Shown: positions 24,947 to 36,190, numbered from the stretch's first letter. The stretch: DNA of 64,000 bases from Henricia sp. BOLD:AAB3569 (GCA_037783545.1 JBBELK010000376.1:930001-994000), one strand, 5' to 3'. Notes: a model not told the origin generated them from the sequence alone. Program-made: numbers and translations.

Positions 24947-25764
24947 GACAAATGCAGCCACGGCGACAGATCAGACTCAAAAGAGGTAGGGATTTCGTTC
25001 ATAATTACCCGATTTATGTCTTTCAACCTCTGTAACTTTATGGCGTGGACTGTACTGAGAACTTAAGGCAGCGGCAAATTACATAAAATTGAGCAAACTG
25101 CAGGATTGTGCATGAATCCCGCGAGTCCAACTCGCGTAGGCTAGGCTATGTGCATAACATAGGCCTAGGCCTACGTGGGCTACGTTTGTACCATACGTAC
25201 GTACGTACGTACGTGTACTGTGACTACAACTTGCATACAAACGTGGAGTGAAAATGTCTGTCTGCAGTATCGTCAGTACTCCTAAATCCACGCGGTCCTA
25301 TTTCTACGCACTCACCTAATGTTTGCCGGCCAACGCGCGCGCGTGCATAAGCGTTAGGTGCGCAGATTATGGAGGATCGAGGATACATGTGTTTTACATG
25401 TATGTTGACAAACAAAGCGATCACGTTTTTGTATTGTATGACGAATGTTCTACATTGCAAAAGGTTTCTTCGTACGTCGATTAACATGTACATATGTAAC
25501 TTGAACGTTGAATGGAATTTGCTTCACAAAACGTTTGTTACTAGTGTTAATATTTTTCACAATTTGTTTCAAAGAAATAATTATTATGCGTTGTACGCAC
25601 GTACGTATACACTATTTACAGTGCTTTGCTTTATTGTTCTCAGTACATGTACAGTACATTACAATCCACGCTCTTAAAGTTACGTTGAAAGAGGTAAATC
25701 GGGCGAAAGCCCTACCTTACGAGTCTGATCTGTCGTCGTTAGGTGGAGTACGCTGCTAATATCA
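24947..25764. mobile_element. MITE with about 150-bp arms (complete copy)
   Basis: The left arm CGACAGATCAGACTC...GTAGGGATTTCG...CTTTCAACCTC mirrors the right arm GTTGAAAGAGGTAAATCGGG...GAGTCTGATCTGTCG. This is the only copy with both outer ends; in units 3-6 the right arm stops at GAGTCTGAT where the next unit begins. Confidence 0.75.
25270..25383. mobile_element. 114-bp TA-flanked MITE, unit 7 only
   Basis: Inserted between TA and TA within GCAGTACATGTG, which is uninterrupted in all other units. The ends TCGTCAGTACTCCTAAATC and, in reverse, TCCTCGATCCTCCATAATC are imperfect inverted repeats. Mariner-like by target. Confidence 0.8.
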
Positions 25765-26108
25765 CTGGGTGTATTCCTAGCAGGAAAAATGAGGTCGAAA
25801 TGTCAGACTAATTTAGGGTACAAAAACTAATTAAAAGACGAATTATTTTTCGGAATTGACTAATGAAATTGTTTGGATGACTAATTTTTATTTTTGGAAG
25901 ACTAATTAAATTTGATAAATGACTAATCACCCGAAAAATTTGGCAAATTATACCATTTTTAAAGACTAATTATTATTAGTCATTGCACACATGTAATGAC
26001 TAACCTTTTGACTAGGTGACTAAATAAAGATTATAGTCAAATTATACCATGAAATGACTATTTGTTTTTCGTTAATTGACTACTTAATTTTTACAGTGTA
26101 TAATAGTA

Positions 26109-27112
26109 CACTCAAAAAAATATTTCGTTGAGGAAACTTACAAAAATAAAGGCAACTCTGTTGCCTTAATTCAGTTACGTCCTTTCAACTTAACGTATTT
26201 TTAAGTTAAAGCCATGTATATTTGTTTGTTAAGATTACTTGTTGTCAACAGTACTGAATATACTTAATTATTTCAAGTTAAGAGGTCATTTTTAATTTTA
26301 ATTAGTAATTTCAACTCAATCTAGTAAATATTTATTACTTATAGTTGTATTTTTTAAAACAACTCAAAAAAAACAAATGGAATGCATTCACTCTCATATT
26401 CTATGTATTTCCAATGTCCAGTGTTTTTAAGTTATTGCAACTTAATATCTTGTAGTAAGTTTAACTTCATAAGTTTGTCAATTGGATTTTCTTGCCAATT
26501 AGGGGAACCGGACGACCAATGGCCCAAGAGTCATTTATGGGGAATCGATACTTACTCAAACAATGCTCCAAGAGAGCTTGCCCGTAATTGCTTTCGGCCC
26601 GGGGGTAACCAAAACTAAGCAACGTAACAGCCATGGTTATCACGTCGCAGAAACAAGACTTTGTACGTCCCCTACGCGCATGCGTAATTATGCACGGGTC
26701 TTCCGGTACCAGTGATTTTAAGTTATTGCAACTTAATAACTTTGAGTAAGTTTTATGCAGTCTGTTCAACTTAAACTGGTTTTGTTCTCGTAAGAAGTAA
26801 TTTTACGTTGCGCAAAATATTAAAATGTCAGTACTTCCTACTTTACAAAAACTGTAAAAGAGACGACAATATGATTCCAGTAATTATTACTCAAATATAA
26901 CTAATAAAGTTAACTTGACTTTTAATATTGTTACTTCTACTAATCCAACGTGTTGTTAACACAAGAAATAACAAGTTATATCCACTTGTTAACATTTCAA
27001 GTTGGTGTAACGCCATTATAAACGTAAATGCAACAATAACATAGTTTTGTGTAATATTTACTCATTTGTCTTGTTTAAAATTTACTTTAGGTCAGTCTCA
27101 TTTTTTTGAGTG
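26109..27112. mobile_element. 1.0 kb TA-flanked element with CACTCAAAAAAAT ends
   Basis: CACTCAAAAAAAT at the left end and its reverse complement at the right end are both flanked by TA. The interior is rich in AAGTTATTGCAACTTAAT-type palindromic words. A 45-bp stretch near 26420 is repeated near 26705, bracketing a GC-richer block that may be a later insertion. No coding sequence. Confidence 0.8.
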
Positions 27113-27149
27113 TATAGAACCTGCTCTTCTTTTGTACATGTAGGTAATC

Positions 27150-28196
27150 ATGATTGCAATAGAATACCAGTTGTTTTTACAACAGCACGGTCCATCCGAA
27201 ACATGCGTAGACTGCGGCTTACCAGTAAGTACAATTATCTGTGAATTCCGCTTAAAAAAAAGGATACTGTTTTAAACAGCTAGCAAATTCTTAAAAAGAA
27301 AGGTCGCCATCCGTGGGGATAACCACACTTTTGAATGGGATATAAAGCCGAAAGAGATGGGATATCCAGTACATTTTGTAATACAATTAAAATATGCTAG
27401 GATAGGATTTTGCTCGCAAGACAGAAGACCACTGTTGCCCGGTGTAAAAAAAGTAGTAATGTATTCCGACGTCTGATCCCGTTAATTATACTTTTTTAAA
27501 CGCAGAGCCAAAGTCAATACTGATACGTACAATTATTAATTCTTGAAGTGGAAATTGCAATAAGACCATTATTATTGATTGTGCAGGTGACTTCACTGGG
27601 ATGCGCTGCAAGAAGCGACGAGTCATGTGTCGATTGTAGAATCCCCTTCACCAAATGCCCCGTAAGTACAGCTCCTGTCCCGGTCTTGAAGTACTCACCA
27701 AAAATGGTCCGTTGACTTTCCATTCACAATGTTTCAGTTAAATTTTGATAAAAATGTGGACAAATTTCCATGAGTTTAGGAGTTAATCCTCGATGCAGTG
27801 GAAAACAAATCGGCTCCCCCCGGATTCGAACCACGAAGCATGTGATTATTGGGCACACACCCTACCATTTGAGTTGTAAAGCTTTCGAAACACGGTGTTG
27901 CAATTGTTTGTACTGATTGGGATTGGCTATCGCGTGTGATGAGCTTAACAAGCCCTACAGATGGATAGACATTTTAACGAGATAACCACCACTCCCTAAG
28001 ACCGTAAAGGCCCAAAACCCTGCCCAGATTAGTGTTCACTAAAGTATGAAATGTTAATTTTAGTTTAATTTTCAGTAGATATAGTTGCTGTTTGCTTTAA
28101 TAATTCATCAATATGTACTTTTGTTTTTGATAGCACTGGTCCTGCGTCGGCTCAAAATGCCCAAAGACCCGGCAAATGAGAAAAAAAGATTGTTAG
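27150..28196 (+). CDS. Cysteine-rich short protein segment in three exons
   Basis: Exon 1 is 27150-27224 (ATG start), exon 2 is 27587-27661, and exon 3 is from 28134 with a TAG at 28194-28196. All borders are GT..AG in phase 0. The reading gives about 70 residues with repeated zinc-ligand-like pairs: CVDCGLP, then SLGCAA, CVDCRIPFTKCP, and HWSCVGSKCPKT. Exons 1 and 2 share SE(T/S)CVDC, as if one module was duplicated. A GTAAGT donor at 28206 could continue the transcript into the minisatellite and kinase exon at 28642, also in phase 0; the TAG would then lie inside the gene. A run of seven A just before the TAG is a likely place for an indel or assembly error. Family not recognised. Confidence 0.5.
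27805..27890 (-). repeat. tRNA-derived SINE fragment in the intron
   Basis: On the minus strand a box A-like CAAATGGTAGGG precedes box B GGTTCGAATCC by about 30 bp. Followed by CGGGGGGAG instead of a paired acceptor stem. Confidence 0.55.
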
Positions 28197-28454
28197 AACA
28201 AATGGGTAAGTCGAATATCTTAAATGAGTCTTGGCGTAACGTTGTAGTAACTAACTGGAATAGTTTGGAACGGATGTTCAGAAAATAAATTAATTCAGTA
28301 AAATTGCCTTTCAAAAACTCCCTTTGTAACAGTAGAAAGAATGTGCGGTGAATCTGTTAGGGTTAAAGAATGAAACAACAAAAACAACCAATTGCAACAG
28401 CGTGAGAAAAAAAAGGGGTTTGTAGGGAAAACTTGAGAAAGTATACCACTCTGA

Positions 28455-28600
28455 TTCATAATTCGGGTGGTAGAGCATTGACCTGGAGTCAGAGATCTCA
28501 GGTTCAAGTCACAATTAGGCACATCTTTAAAGCCCGCGGGAATTTGCACTTCTCAAGTGAATAAACCCTCACTCCTGATGCAAGATCTGTGGATGAAAAA
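28455..28600 (+). repeat. tRNA-derived SINE fragment
   Basis: GGGTGGTAGAGCATTG (box A) and GGTTCAAGTC (box B) are spaced as in a tRNA. They are followed by an unrelated tail ending near CACCTGTGTGTAAC. Confidence 0.6.
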
Positions 28601-28641
28601 CACCTGTGTGTAACACTCTAACTTCACCAATTATTTTCCAG

Positions 28642-29305
28642 GTCACCAGGTGCCGGCAGCTCATCCAGGTCACCAGATGCCGTCAGTTTGTCCAGGTCAC
28701 CTGTTGCCGGCAGCTCGTCCAGGTCACCAGGTGCCGGCGGCTCATCCAGGTCACCTGGTGCCGGCATAGCTCATCCATGTCACCAGGTGCCGGCAGCTCA
28801 TCCAGGTCACCATGCAGGTGCCGGCAGCTCATCCAGGTCACCAGGTGGCGGCAGCTCATCAGGGTCACCAGGTGCCGGCAGCTTGTCCAGGTCACCAGGT
28901 GCCAGCAGCTCGTCCAGGTCACCAGGTGCCGGCAGTTCATCCAGGTCACCAGGTGCCGGCAGGTCACCAGGTGCCGGCAGGTCACCAGGTGCCGGCAGCT
29001 CATTTAGGTCACCAGGTGCCGGCAGCTCATCCAGGTCACCAGGTGCCGGCAGTTCATCCAGGTCACCAGGTGCCAGCAGCTCATCCAGGTCACCAGGTGC
29101 CGGCTGTTCATCCAGGTTACCATGTGCCGGTAGTTCATCCATGTCACCAGGTGCCGGCAGTTCATCCAGGTCACCATGTGCCGGCAGCTCACCCAGGTCA
29201 CCAGGTGTCGACAGTTTCTCCAGGTGCCGGCAGTTCCTCCAGGTCACCATGTGCCGGCAGCTCATCCAGGTCACCAGGTGCCGGCAGCTCAGTTCAACTG
29301 CCAGC
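28642..29305 (+). repeat. 27-bp minisatellite, about 25 units, in the exon before the kinase
   Basis: Unit GTCACCAGGTGCCGGCAGC plus TCATCCAG. I count 25 units; two are cut to 18 bp, and three (29, 31 and 19 bp) change the frame. Depending on frame it encodes VTRCRQLIQ, SPGAGSSSR or HQVPAAHPG, and on the minus strand ELPAPGDLD, so long open frames arise on both strands. The last units are in frame with the kinase. Confidence 0.9.
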
Positions 29306-30155
29306 TAAACCCACATCAGCTACAAGATGCACAATTCTGTGTAGCGCAGTTAAACATGAGCTTGCCGACACTGGCCCTGGATATGTTGCTGCCAACGCTC
29401 CATTCCACAATGCCCAACCTCGCCCTGGACAACCTGGAAACACCGACGTCTGGCGAGGTCCTCTTGTGGAGTGGGGCGTATGGCACGGTCAAGCTGCTGC
29501 TGCTACGAGCAGGAAAAGTCCCAGTGGCGGTAAAAACCGTTAGTTCGGTAAATCGGGAATTGATGCTCCGGGAAGCACGGGATACGTCCGTGCTTTTCGG
29601 ACATCAGTCATTGCCGACATTATTTGGTGTATTAGTTGACGGGGAGGAGCGGTGTATTGTGATAAAGTATTTATATGATGTGTCCACGGGGGAGTCACTG
29701 ACCCCGTCGCCTTGCTCTGAAGCCCTTCCGTCTGGTCTAGCATTGCGCTGGACATGGTGGAGGGGCTCAAATACATGCACGACAGAGGTCTCCTGCATAA
29801 CGACTTCAAGACGGATAACGTTCTTGTTCGTTATGCAGGAGGCCGATGGACTGTATGTATCATCGACGTGGGCTCGTGTACCCTGGCCAATTATCTTAGG
29901 AAACGCAAGCTCAATGATCAGGAGAAGCAGCCATATCGCCAATTCAACGCGCATATTGCCCCCGAGCTAGTCGAAGACGGAGCACCCGAGACTCAGCTAA
30001 GTGACGTTTTCCAGTTGGGACTGGTGCTCTGGTTCATCGGCCAGAACAAGGGCGTGCCGGAATTGGTGATATTTGGGGACTGGTGCGGGAAGAGGGACCC
30101 GCAGGCCCGGCCCCCAACCGCTGTGCTTCGTTTAATGATGTCAAACCTGATATGA
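29306..30155 (+). pseudogene. Protein kinase domain with one frame shift
   Basis: The frame from about 29236 to 29700 gives a glycine loop (WSGAYGTVKLL), the beta-3 lysine (VAVKTV), a helix C glutamate (MLREARD) and a hinge (CIVIKYLYD). A second frame, shifted by one net base somewhere in about 29700-29745, gives the catalytic loop LLHNDFKTDNVLV (HND in place of HRD, with Asp, Lys and Asn present). It continues with IIDVGS in place of DFG, APEL, and SDVFQLGLVLWFIGQN, ending at 30155. All catalytic residues are visible, so the domain was functional recently. The shift could be a real lesion, a sequencing error or a very short intron. Closest to the divergent single-domain kinases common in marine invertebrates; no subfamily assigned. 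Typed as pseudogene because of the shift. Confidence 0.75.
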
Positions 30156-31910
30156 AACAATGAAGACCCGGTTCTTGGCAAACATCCTCCAAACAGCAAT
30201 ATGCGGTACATGAAGTCTGCACTGTGTGGTGTTGTAGTGGAGACAACTCAATACAATAGAGTGATGGTAAAGATAGTAAATCTAAATTAGCTTTGTGTCA
30301 TTCAAGATTTCACCAAGGATTGAAATGGACACAACACTAAAGGAATTTTAAAGTATTAACTGTTACAACAAATGTTATGGAGGGAAAGGCTCCCCAGACG
30401 TATCGGTGACACCTTGCCAGACAATTGCCACGTAATATACTTATTGCGGAACTGTCCAAGTCGTAAAAGTACAGTTTTGACTATATATCACTGTTCAGTG
30501 CAGACTTGAAAAAAAATTGCCAAGACGTCATCCAGGCTCTGAATACCATTAAACGAAGCACTGCTCCTGGGGTGTCGATACACGACGTGCATATGACCGA
30601 TCTTGACCTTCACACGGAGACAATTTTCGAGAAGAAAACAAATGTCTATCTTGTCAGTCTTGATCTAAGTTCAGTCCTGGTTCTTTTAACGACGAAATAA
30701 CCACATCTATTTCAGCTTGGCCCGACATCAAGTGCACGTGTGTTGTCATCTTGGGTCCTGCTGCATCTCCTGCTCGCAAACTACGATTCAGGAAGCAGGG
30801 GCATGGAGAATTTATAAACAGTACCAGATAATCCTATTATGGATTCCCCACATCCTCCTCCATACCAGCTCCCTGAATCGTATGTTTCAGCTGCATGCAG
30901 GCGACGTGGGTTCCTCAGGTTTCTCACTTCAAACCTGTCCTTAAAACTGGACCATGCTATGAGAATATGAGAATAACTTTGTTACATTCTACTGATTTAT
31001 TTTGTTGACCGCCCATCTTCAAGTTATTCGAAGTTTTTCATTTTAATGCAATTTACACGCCACCCGTGTGAGTTTTAGGGGTATAGGTCCTAGCTCCATT
31101 TTCTCAAAAATTTAAGAAGTATTTTGTCGGCATTTGTCAGGGCTCTCCCGTGGGTTCTCTACGACTCCTTGCGGCTCCTCCCCGATTGCTTCACGTCTTC
31201 CAGGACCACGCCTTCTCTATGTTATTATGATTGTTTGCATATTTTGATCTTTATGAGCTGCGTGATCAATTTGCCATTACGTAATACTCCTGTCTGCCCG
31301 AGCTCGTGATGAGCGGGTATCTGGTGGAAGGCTCGGTGTAATGACGTCACATGGTGCGGAAATAATAAAACAAGGCGAACGAATGCCCCCATCCTAGTCT
31401 AAAACTTAGCAAATATTCTTACCTTTAAGGCTTGAAGAGTAATATGATGTTCAACTGCATTTTTGTCAGCACTTTAACACGATACATTTGAGCGTTTGTG
31501 CATCGATGATTGTGCATTCACGAACACGTGCAGTTTTTGTGTGCTATAAATAGAGTTTGGGAAAATCCAAAATGGCAACCGTTTTCGACATGAGTTTCAG
31601 GCTAATGATTGGTTTGAAATTGTAAATTATTTCCTTGAAAAGTAGAGCTCGAAAATCGGATTTTATTATAGAGAAGTCTATTTAGGATTTATCTCATCCT
31701 AATTTTAGTGTTTTTACAGATTTACAATTTTGGTGTAATTTTAGAGAACAGTTTTATGAAGTCGTCTGCAAAGCGGGAAAGTGCTAATTATTTAAGGATG
31801 ATGTCATATGATATTTATGAATGGCACCTGTAGTTTGTTTACATTTTGGTACGTGCTAATTTGACACCTGCTTTTATGCGATTATTGCAAGTTATTAGCA
31901 AGTTTGAGTA
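30156..31910. other. Intergenic, no gene recognised
   Basis: Only short open stretches without coding character. Local TGACGTCA at 31342 and mixed AT-rich sequence. Confidence 0.5.
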
Positions 31911-32089
31911 CTGGGGTGGATTGCAATAAAACGCACTAACCAGTTAGTGCACTAAAATTACGTAACGCGACTTCAAACGCGTCACCCCAAGTACGTTTTG
32001 ATTAGTGCACTTAGTTTGACGGTTAAGAAAAGTACACTAAAACATGCATAGCACACTAACACCACTTTCTCTTAGTCTACTACAAACCT

Positions 32090-33132
32090 TTACAGGATAA
32101 GGTGCTTGACAGGGTTTATGTACAGAAAGATCTTGGTATTTATATTGATGCTCGTTTTAACTTTGTTCACCATGTTGATTTTATTATCAAGAAGGCTAAC
32201 CGTATTGCTGGTATGATTTGGCGTAACTTTAGATCGACTAAGAATGAACATGTACTTCGGACACTATACTGCTCCTTGATTAGACCCCAGTTAGAATATT
32301 GTACTGTAGCTTTCAATTCAATTTCACCGTACCAAGTGAGTAGGATTGAACGAGTTCAACGCAGATTTGTTTATTTTATGTACAAGACTCCAGGGCCCAA
32401 CAATGATGTAAATGTTCCAGATTACCATGATTTATGTAACCAATTTAGACTTGTTCCACTTTCCTGCAGACGAATTGTTAGTGATTGTATATTTTTGTAT
32501 AACTTAAAGGTATTCCGTAATCATTTCACTGTAACTAATGCCATTCCTTTTAGTCTTTATGTTCCTTCACGCAGGACAAGATTTGCCGACAAACACATTC
32601 TGCATGTCCCAAGGAGTCGCACTGATGTTGTTAAGAGAGGCTTCATCTCCAGAATTTCTACGACATACAGCGGGCTTCAAGGGAGGTGCGATGTGTTTGG
32701 TGCGGCAAATCTTGAATGCTTCCGCAGGGAAGTTTACAAAGCCCTAAACCCTAGCAGTTCATAAACTTCAATTTCTCTCCTGTATAGATACATAACGTTT
32801 GGGATACATTTACATTTAGTTTTATTTATTTCACCCATTTTTCAAATTGTCAAAATTTAGCTTTCTTGTTTTCTTGTATATAATTTAAATTACTGAATAT
32901 TTATTAATTATGTACATAAGCTACTTGAATTCCCTTTTTTTCATATTTATGTTTTATGTCATATACTTTATATTTATTAATTTCATATTCATTTTTAATG
33001 TACATAAGCTACTTGAATTCCCTTTTCTTCATATTTATGTTTTATGTCATATACTTTATATGTTGAATTCCTGTAAATGGCAATTTATTCGCTGTTGGAT
33101 TTGGTTAAATAAATAAATAAATAAAATAAATA
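32090..33132 (+). mobile_element. LINE 3' end (5'-truncated non-LTR retrotransposon)
   Basis: The open frame 32102-32764 (220 codons) is the C-terminal part of a LINE reverse transcriptase. It has KDLGIYIDARFNF, LYCSLIRPQLEYC and RIERVQRRFVYFM, all usual after the RT palm. A 3' UTR follows and ends in TAAATAAATAAA-type repeats (33107-33132). Flanks are the 6-bp duplication AAACCT. The empty site is seen in copy 2 near 34981, so the insertion is dated after the tandem duplication, or was lost from the other copy. The frame is uninterrupted, which suggests a young insertion. The clade (Jockey/CR1-like) is not resolved. Confidence 0.85.
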
Positions 33133-33774
33133 AAACCTGTCTAACTAATGCTTTCCTATACGTTTTGTGGTGGGAGGCGGGGGAACGACCGTGTCGTCTG
33201 CGGCAGAATTCCGAGTCGTCTGTTGCACTTGAAAAATGCACGGACAACTGTGCTATATTTGTATTTGTTCTAGAGCATGTGTAGGCTATCCTTTTCACGA
33301 AAACATGGATGTGTCATGGAAAAGAAATTATTCTTATTTCGAATGTATGATAGACAAAGCTTATAGGCATATAATGCAACAAACATTATTGGAAACAAAT
33401 ATGCCTACCATTATCGCACATCCGCCAAAATGTTTTCAAGACGACTTTCAACTTTCGTCTGAACGCACCTATATCTATCTACCTACTGAAAATTTATTTA
33501 TTTGCATGACGGCTTGCGCTTATATAACTCTTTAGCATGAAGGTATCTTTGTGTAATGTATTACTTTACTTCGCTCATTCCCAGCGTGCCTTATACATTC
33601 CCTGTAAGGCGCGCTGTTAAAGGTGCACACCGGCCTATACTGTTTACGTTATTTAGTAATACAGCATCTTTGACAATCATTTTTGTATGGTCCTTGTGAA
33701 AAAAAGGTTTACAATTAATATAAACGGTCAATAGTCTAATTATACGCTTTACCAGCCGTTCACTATCGCGCGAG

Positions 33775-34215
33775 ACTCGTTCACAACTTTGTCAGAAACG
33801 ATTCGCTCTTCACTTGGCAGCTTTTTGATTTGGATATCTCTCATTTTCTGCTGAAGATTTCACTGGACAGCCCGGACGACCGAATGGGTTTTTTTGTTTT
33901 CTGTAGAGGAGCTTACATTCATGGTTTGTCTTCACTAAAGTACAATTGTAGTTCCGGTTTTGGGCGGACAACGTGTGTGTGCCGTGGGGCTAAATGTCAC
34001 ATTGTAATGTGTTTGATTAGTCCCTGTGCGCATAAGCAGCACGGGACTGTATACTCCTCATAGGGAGCTGAGAAGGATTAAGGAATGATATTACTCAGCC
34101 CAATGACCAGGGGTAATAATGCAGAAAGCGCATTGAGAGTTCCGTCGGATCTGTAATGCGCTATATAAGAACTGTCTATTATTATAGCCTAACAAAGCCG
34201 GTGTGTCCCTTTAAT
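33775..34215 (+). repeat. Dispersed repeat with a SINE inside (copy 1)
   Basis: The edges match 40185-40445: GATTCGCTCTT..CTTGGCAGCTTTTTG...GACAGCC.GGACGACC at the left and AACAAAGCC at the right. The central part (about 33958-34187) replaces the central part of the other copy and looks like a SINE. Confidence 0.6.
33958..34187 (+). repeat. SINE-like tail AATGCGCTATATAAG
   Basis: The end AGCGCATTGAGAG...AATGCGCTATATAAG followed by TATTATTAT is a common 3' tail of animal SINEs. The 5' part is not clearly tRNA-like. Confidence 0.5.
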
Positions 34216-34816
34216 GAGCGAATTACTTTACTCGCACGCGCGCGTAAAAAAAATTAAATTGATACATTTTGTGGCATAGCTGGCTTCGTAGCCGGTGTGT
34301 GTAGGCCTACATGTACTACGTACACTGCACTATACTAGATATAATATAGGCAGCAGTAGTAAGCATGCAGTTGCCCTACGTAATTTTGCGTTTAGACACA
34401 CTTTTTGCAACTTACGTGCAACGTACGTGTACATTATGTTTCATATTTCAAGAATTAGAAACTGACAGTAAACATCGATAGTGTGCCAGTGTTTGAAGAA
34501 GGTTGAGGTAGGATGACACATTTCGTCTGCGAAAGCTTTTTTTCTGTGCCTTGCAATATCGCATATGTTGAGCCGAGTGTGATTGCTCCGGTTTGGGACC
34601 GAAATCGGAAGCCATTTAACACATCCACACTGGATTAACTTTAAAACAGGGACGTATTCGACCCAATACACATCTTACAAACCTGAATCGCCAGGGAAAT
34701 CTTCAAATTTCCGCTAATTTTGCGATTGAAAACGATTTTATCGCCGTTAATGACCGCCATTTTGACAGCAGCAAAAAGTACACTTACGTTAGTGAACTTG
34801 AAAATTTGTATTGAAA

Positions 34817-35981
34817 CTGGGGTGGATTGCAATAAAACGGACTAGCCAGTTAGTGCGCTAAACCTTCGTCAAACGCGTCACTCCAAGTGCGTTTTCATTA
34901 GTGCACTAAGTTTGACGATTTCAATAAAGAAAAGTAAACTAAAACATAGTGCACTAACCCAACTTTCACTAAGTCTACTACAAACCTGTCTAACCAATGC
35001 TTTAGTATTGCGTTTTGTGACGGGGGTTGGGGGACCGACCGTGTCGTCTGCTTCGCAGAAATCCGAGTCGTACGTCTGCTGCTGCACTTGAAAAATCTTC
35101 AAGTAGGCTTATGTGCCGACCACCCATTTCACGATCGATGCAATGTGTCAGGGAAAAGAAATTTTTCGAGTGTACGATGGACAAAGCAAGGCATAATTCA
35201 ACATTTTATTTAAAAAAATAAAAAGAAAACAAACAAACAATTTTGTGACACAGGTCACGTCGATATACAAGTATAAAGTGCGAGTTGCGTTTAATATGTG
35301 TACTGACAACATGACTGCAAAAAATCATTGAACACATGTACGTAAATGACGTAGGTCTAGTACGTGTACATTATGAGTCTTCAAGTCAAGAAACTCAGCG
35401 GCAGTAGGCCTACATTGATAGCTTGGCAGTTTTAAGAAAGTTGAGGTAGGCCTAGTACAAATTTCGTATGCAAGCTTATTTTCTGTGCTTTTTCACTGCT
35501 TTGCGCTATCATTCATGTCTCATGATTTTGCTTTTTGAAAGGCACACGTACGCTCGCTACGACTACGTATAGGCCCTATCGCATTATGTTGAGCCGAGCG
35601 TCGATCGCTCGATCCGGTTTATGACCGAAATCGGAAGCCATTTAACACCTCCACACTGCATGGCTTAACTTTAAACTGCCAGCCAAAATAGGGAAGTATT
35701 CGACCGAATATACGTCATACAAGCCTCAATTGCCAATGAAATATTCCTTTTTCTGTTAATTTTGCGATCGAAAACAATTTTTGTGGCCGTTTATGGCCGC
35801 CATTAATTATTGCATGTTTTGACACAGCGGCAAAAGTACACTTACGTTAGTGAACTTGAATTTTTTTTATTGAAACCGGCTTGTGACTTTTCGTTAGTGC
35901 ACTAATCCTAGTTCATTTTCTTAGTGCACTTTGGCCATAGTGCACTAACTGGTTAGTGCGTTTTATTGCAATCCACCCTAG
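34817..35981 (+). mobile_element. GTGCACTAA-rich inverted-repeat element, copy 2 (complete)
   Basis: 1165 bp. The left end CTGGGGTGGATTGCAATAAA matches the right end in reverse (CTAGGGTGGATTGCAATAAA); the inverted similarity is about 40 bp and includes the GTTAGTGCACTA run. No transposase. A short region encoding nothing convincing carries GACCGAAATCGGAAGCC. Confidence 0.85.
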
Positions 35982-36123
35982 AATATGAGAGTACATATTC
36001 ATGATTATTTAAGATGCTTTGTTTGAGTATTTAGTGCAGAAAAATGTGACTTTTGAGAGATGTTTTGAAGATAGATGGACTTTGTTTTTAGAGCTCTGCA
36101 ACTTGTGGGCGTGGCCATTTTAC

Positions 36124-36190
36124 GACGCGCGCGTGAAGTTTGCAGCGCGTGAAGTTTGCAGCGCGTGAAATTTGCAGCGCGTCAGCGCGA
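36124..36190 (+). repeat. Short tandem repeat GCGCGTGAAGTTTGCA
   Basis: Three to four imperfect copies of a 17-bp unit (GCGCGTGAAGTTTGCAG). Confidence 0.8.

Larger units (their letters stand above)
5415..25764 (+). repeat. Tandem array of seven 2.7-3.1 kb units
   Basis: Seven head-to-tail copies start, where complete, with GATTTTCTGAACGTTTTC: U1 5415, U2 7986 (short), U3 12367 (short), U4 13912, U5 16620, U6 19752, U7 22847. Each full unit contains in order: a 1.1 kb segment with the CACGATATGTGGCA family motif; a segment of GACTAAT-type repeats; a variable ACGT run; and a MITE with about 150-bp arms (AGATCAGACTC...GTAGGGATTTCG). Short units 2 and 3 lack roughly the first 1.1 kb. No unit has a convincing coding frame. 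Units are highly similar, so the amplification is recent. Confidence 0.95.
22847..25764 (+). repeat. Array unit 7 (last)
   Basis: Last full unit. It has a private 114-bp MITE (25270-25383). Only here is the outer right end of the internal long-arm MITE kept (TCTGATCTGTCGTCG near 25725-25740). Confidence 0.85.
24299..26098. mobile_element. 1.8 kb TA-flanked element with subterminal GACTAAT clusters
   Basis: The left end TA|CACTGTTAAG and right end TTTTTACAGTG|TA form short inverted ends. Both subterminal regions (about 24320-24640 and 25795-26090) are packed with GACTAAT words in both orientations, a layout like transposase-binding arrays. The middle is occupied by the long-arm MITE. In the other array units only the left half is present. 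Confidence 0.6.
31911..34816 (+). mobile_element. GTGCACTAA-rich inverted-repeat element, copy 1 of a tandem pair
   Basis: Starts with CTGGGGTGGATTGCAATAAA and a run of TTAGTGCACTAA-like words. Parallel sequence in the same order is found in copy 2 (for example CCGACCGTGTCGTCTGC and CGGAAGCCATTTAACAC). Copy 1 is swollen by a LINE end (32090-33132) and a second repeat with a SINE (33775-34215). It runs directly into copy 2 without its own right end. Confidence 0.8.

Noticed and set aside
28807-29274. 155-codon minus-strand frame with ELPAPGDLD repeats
   Set aside because: By-product of the 27-bp minisatellite, which is open on both strands; no start, splice or domain support.
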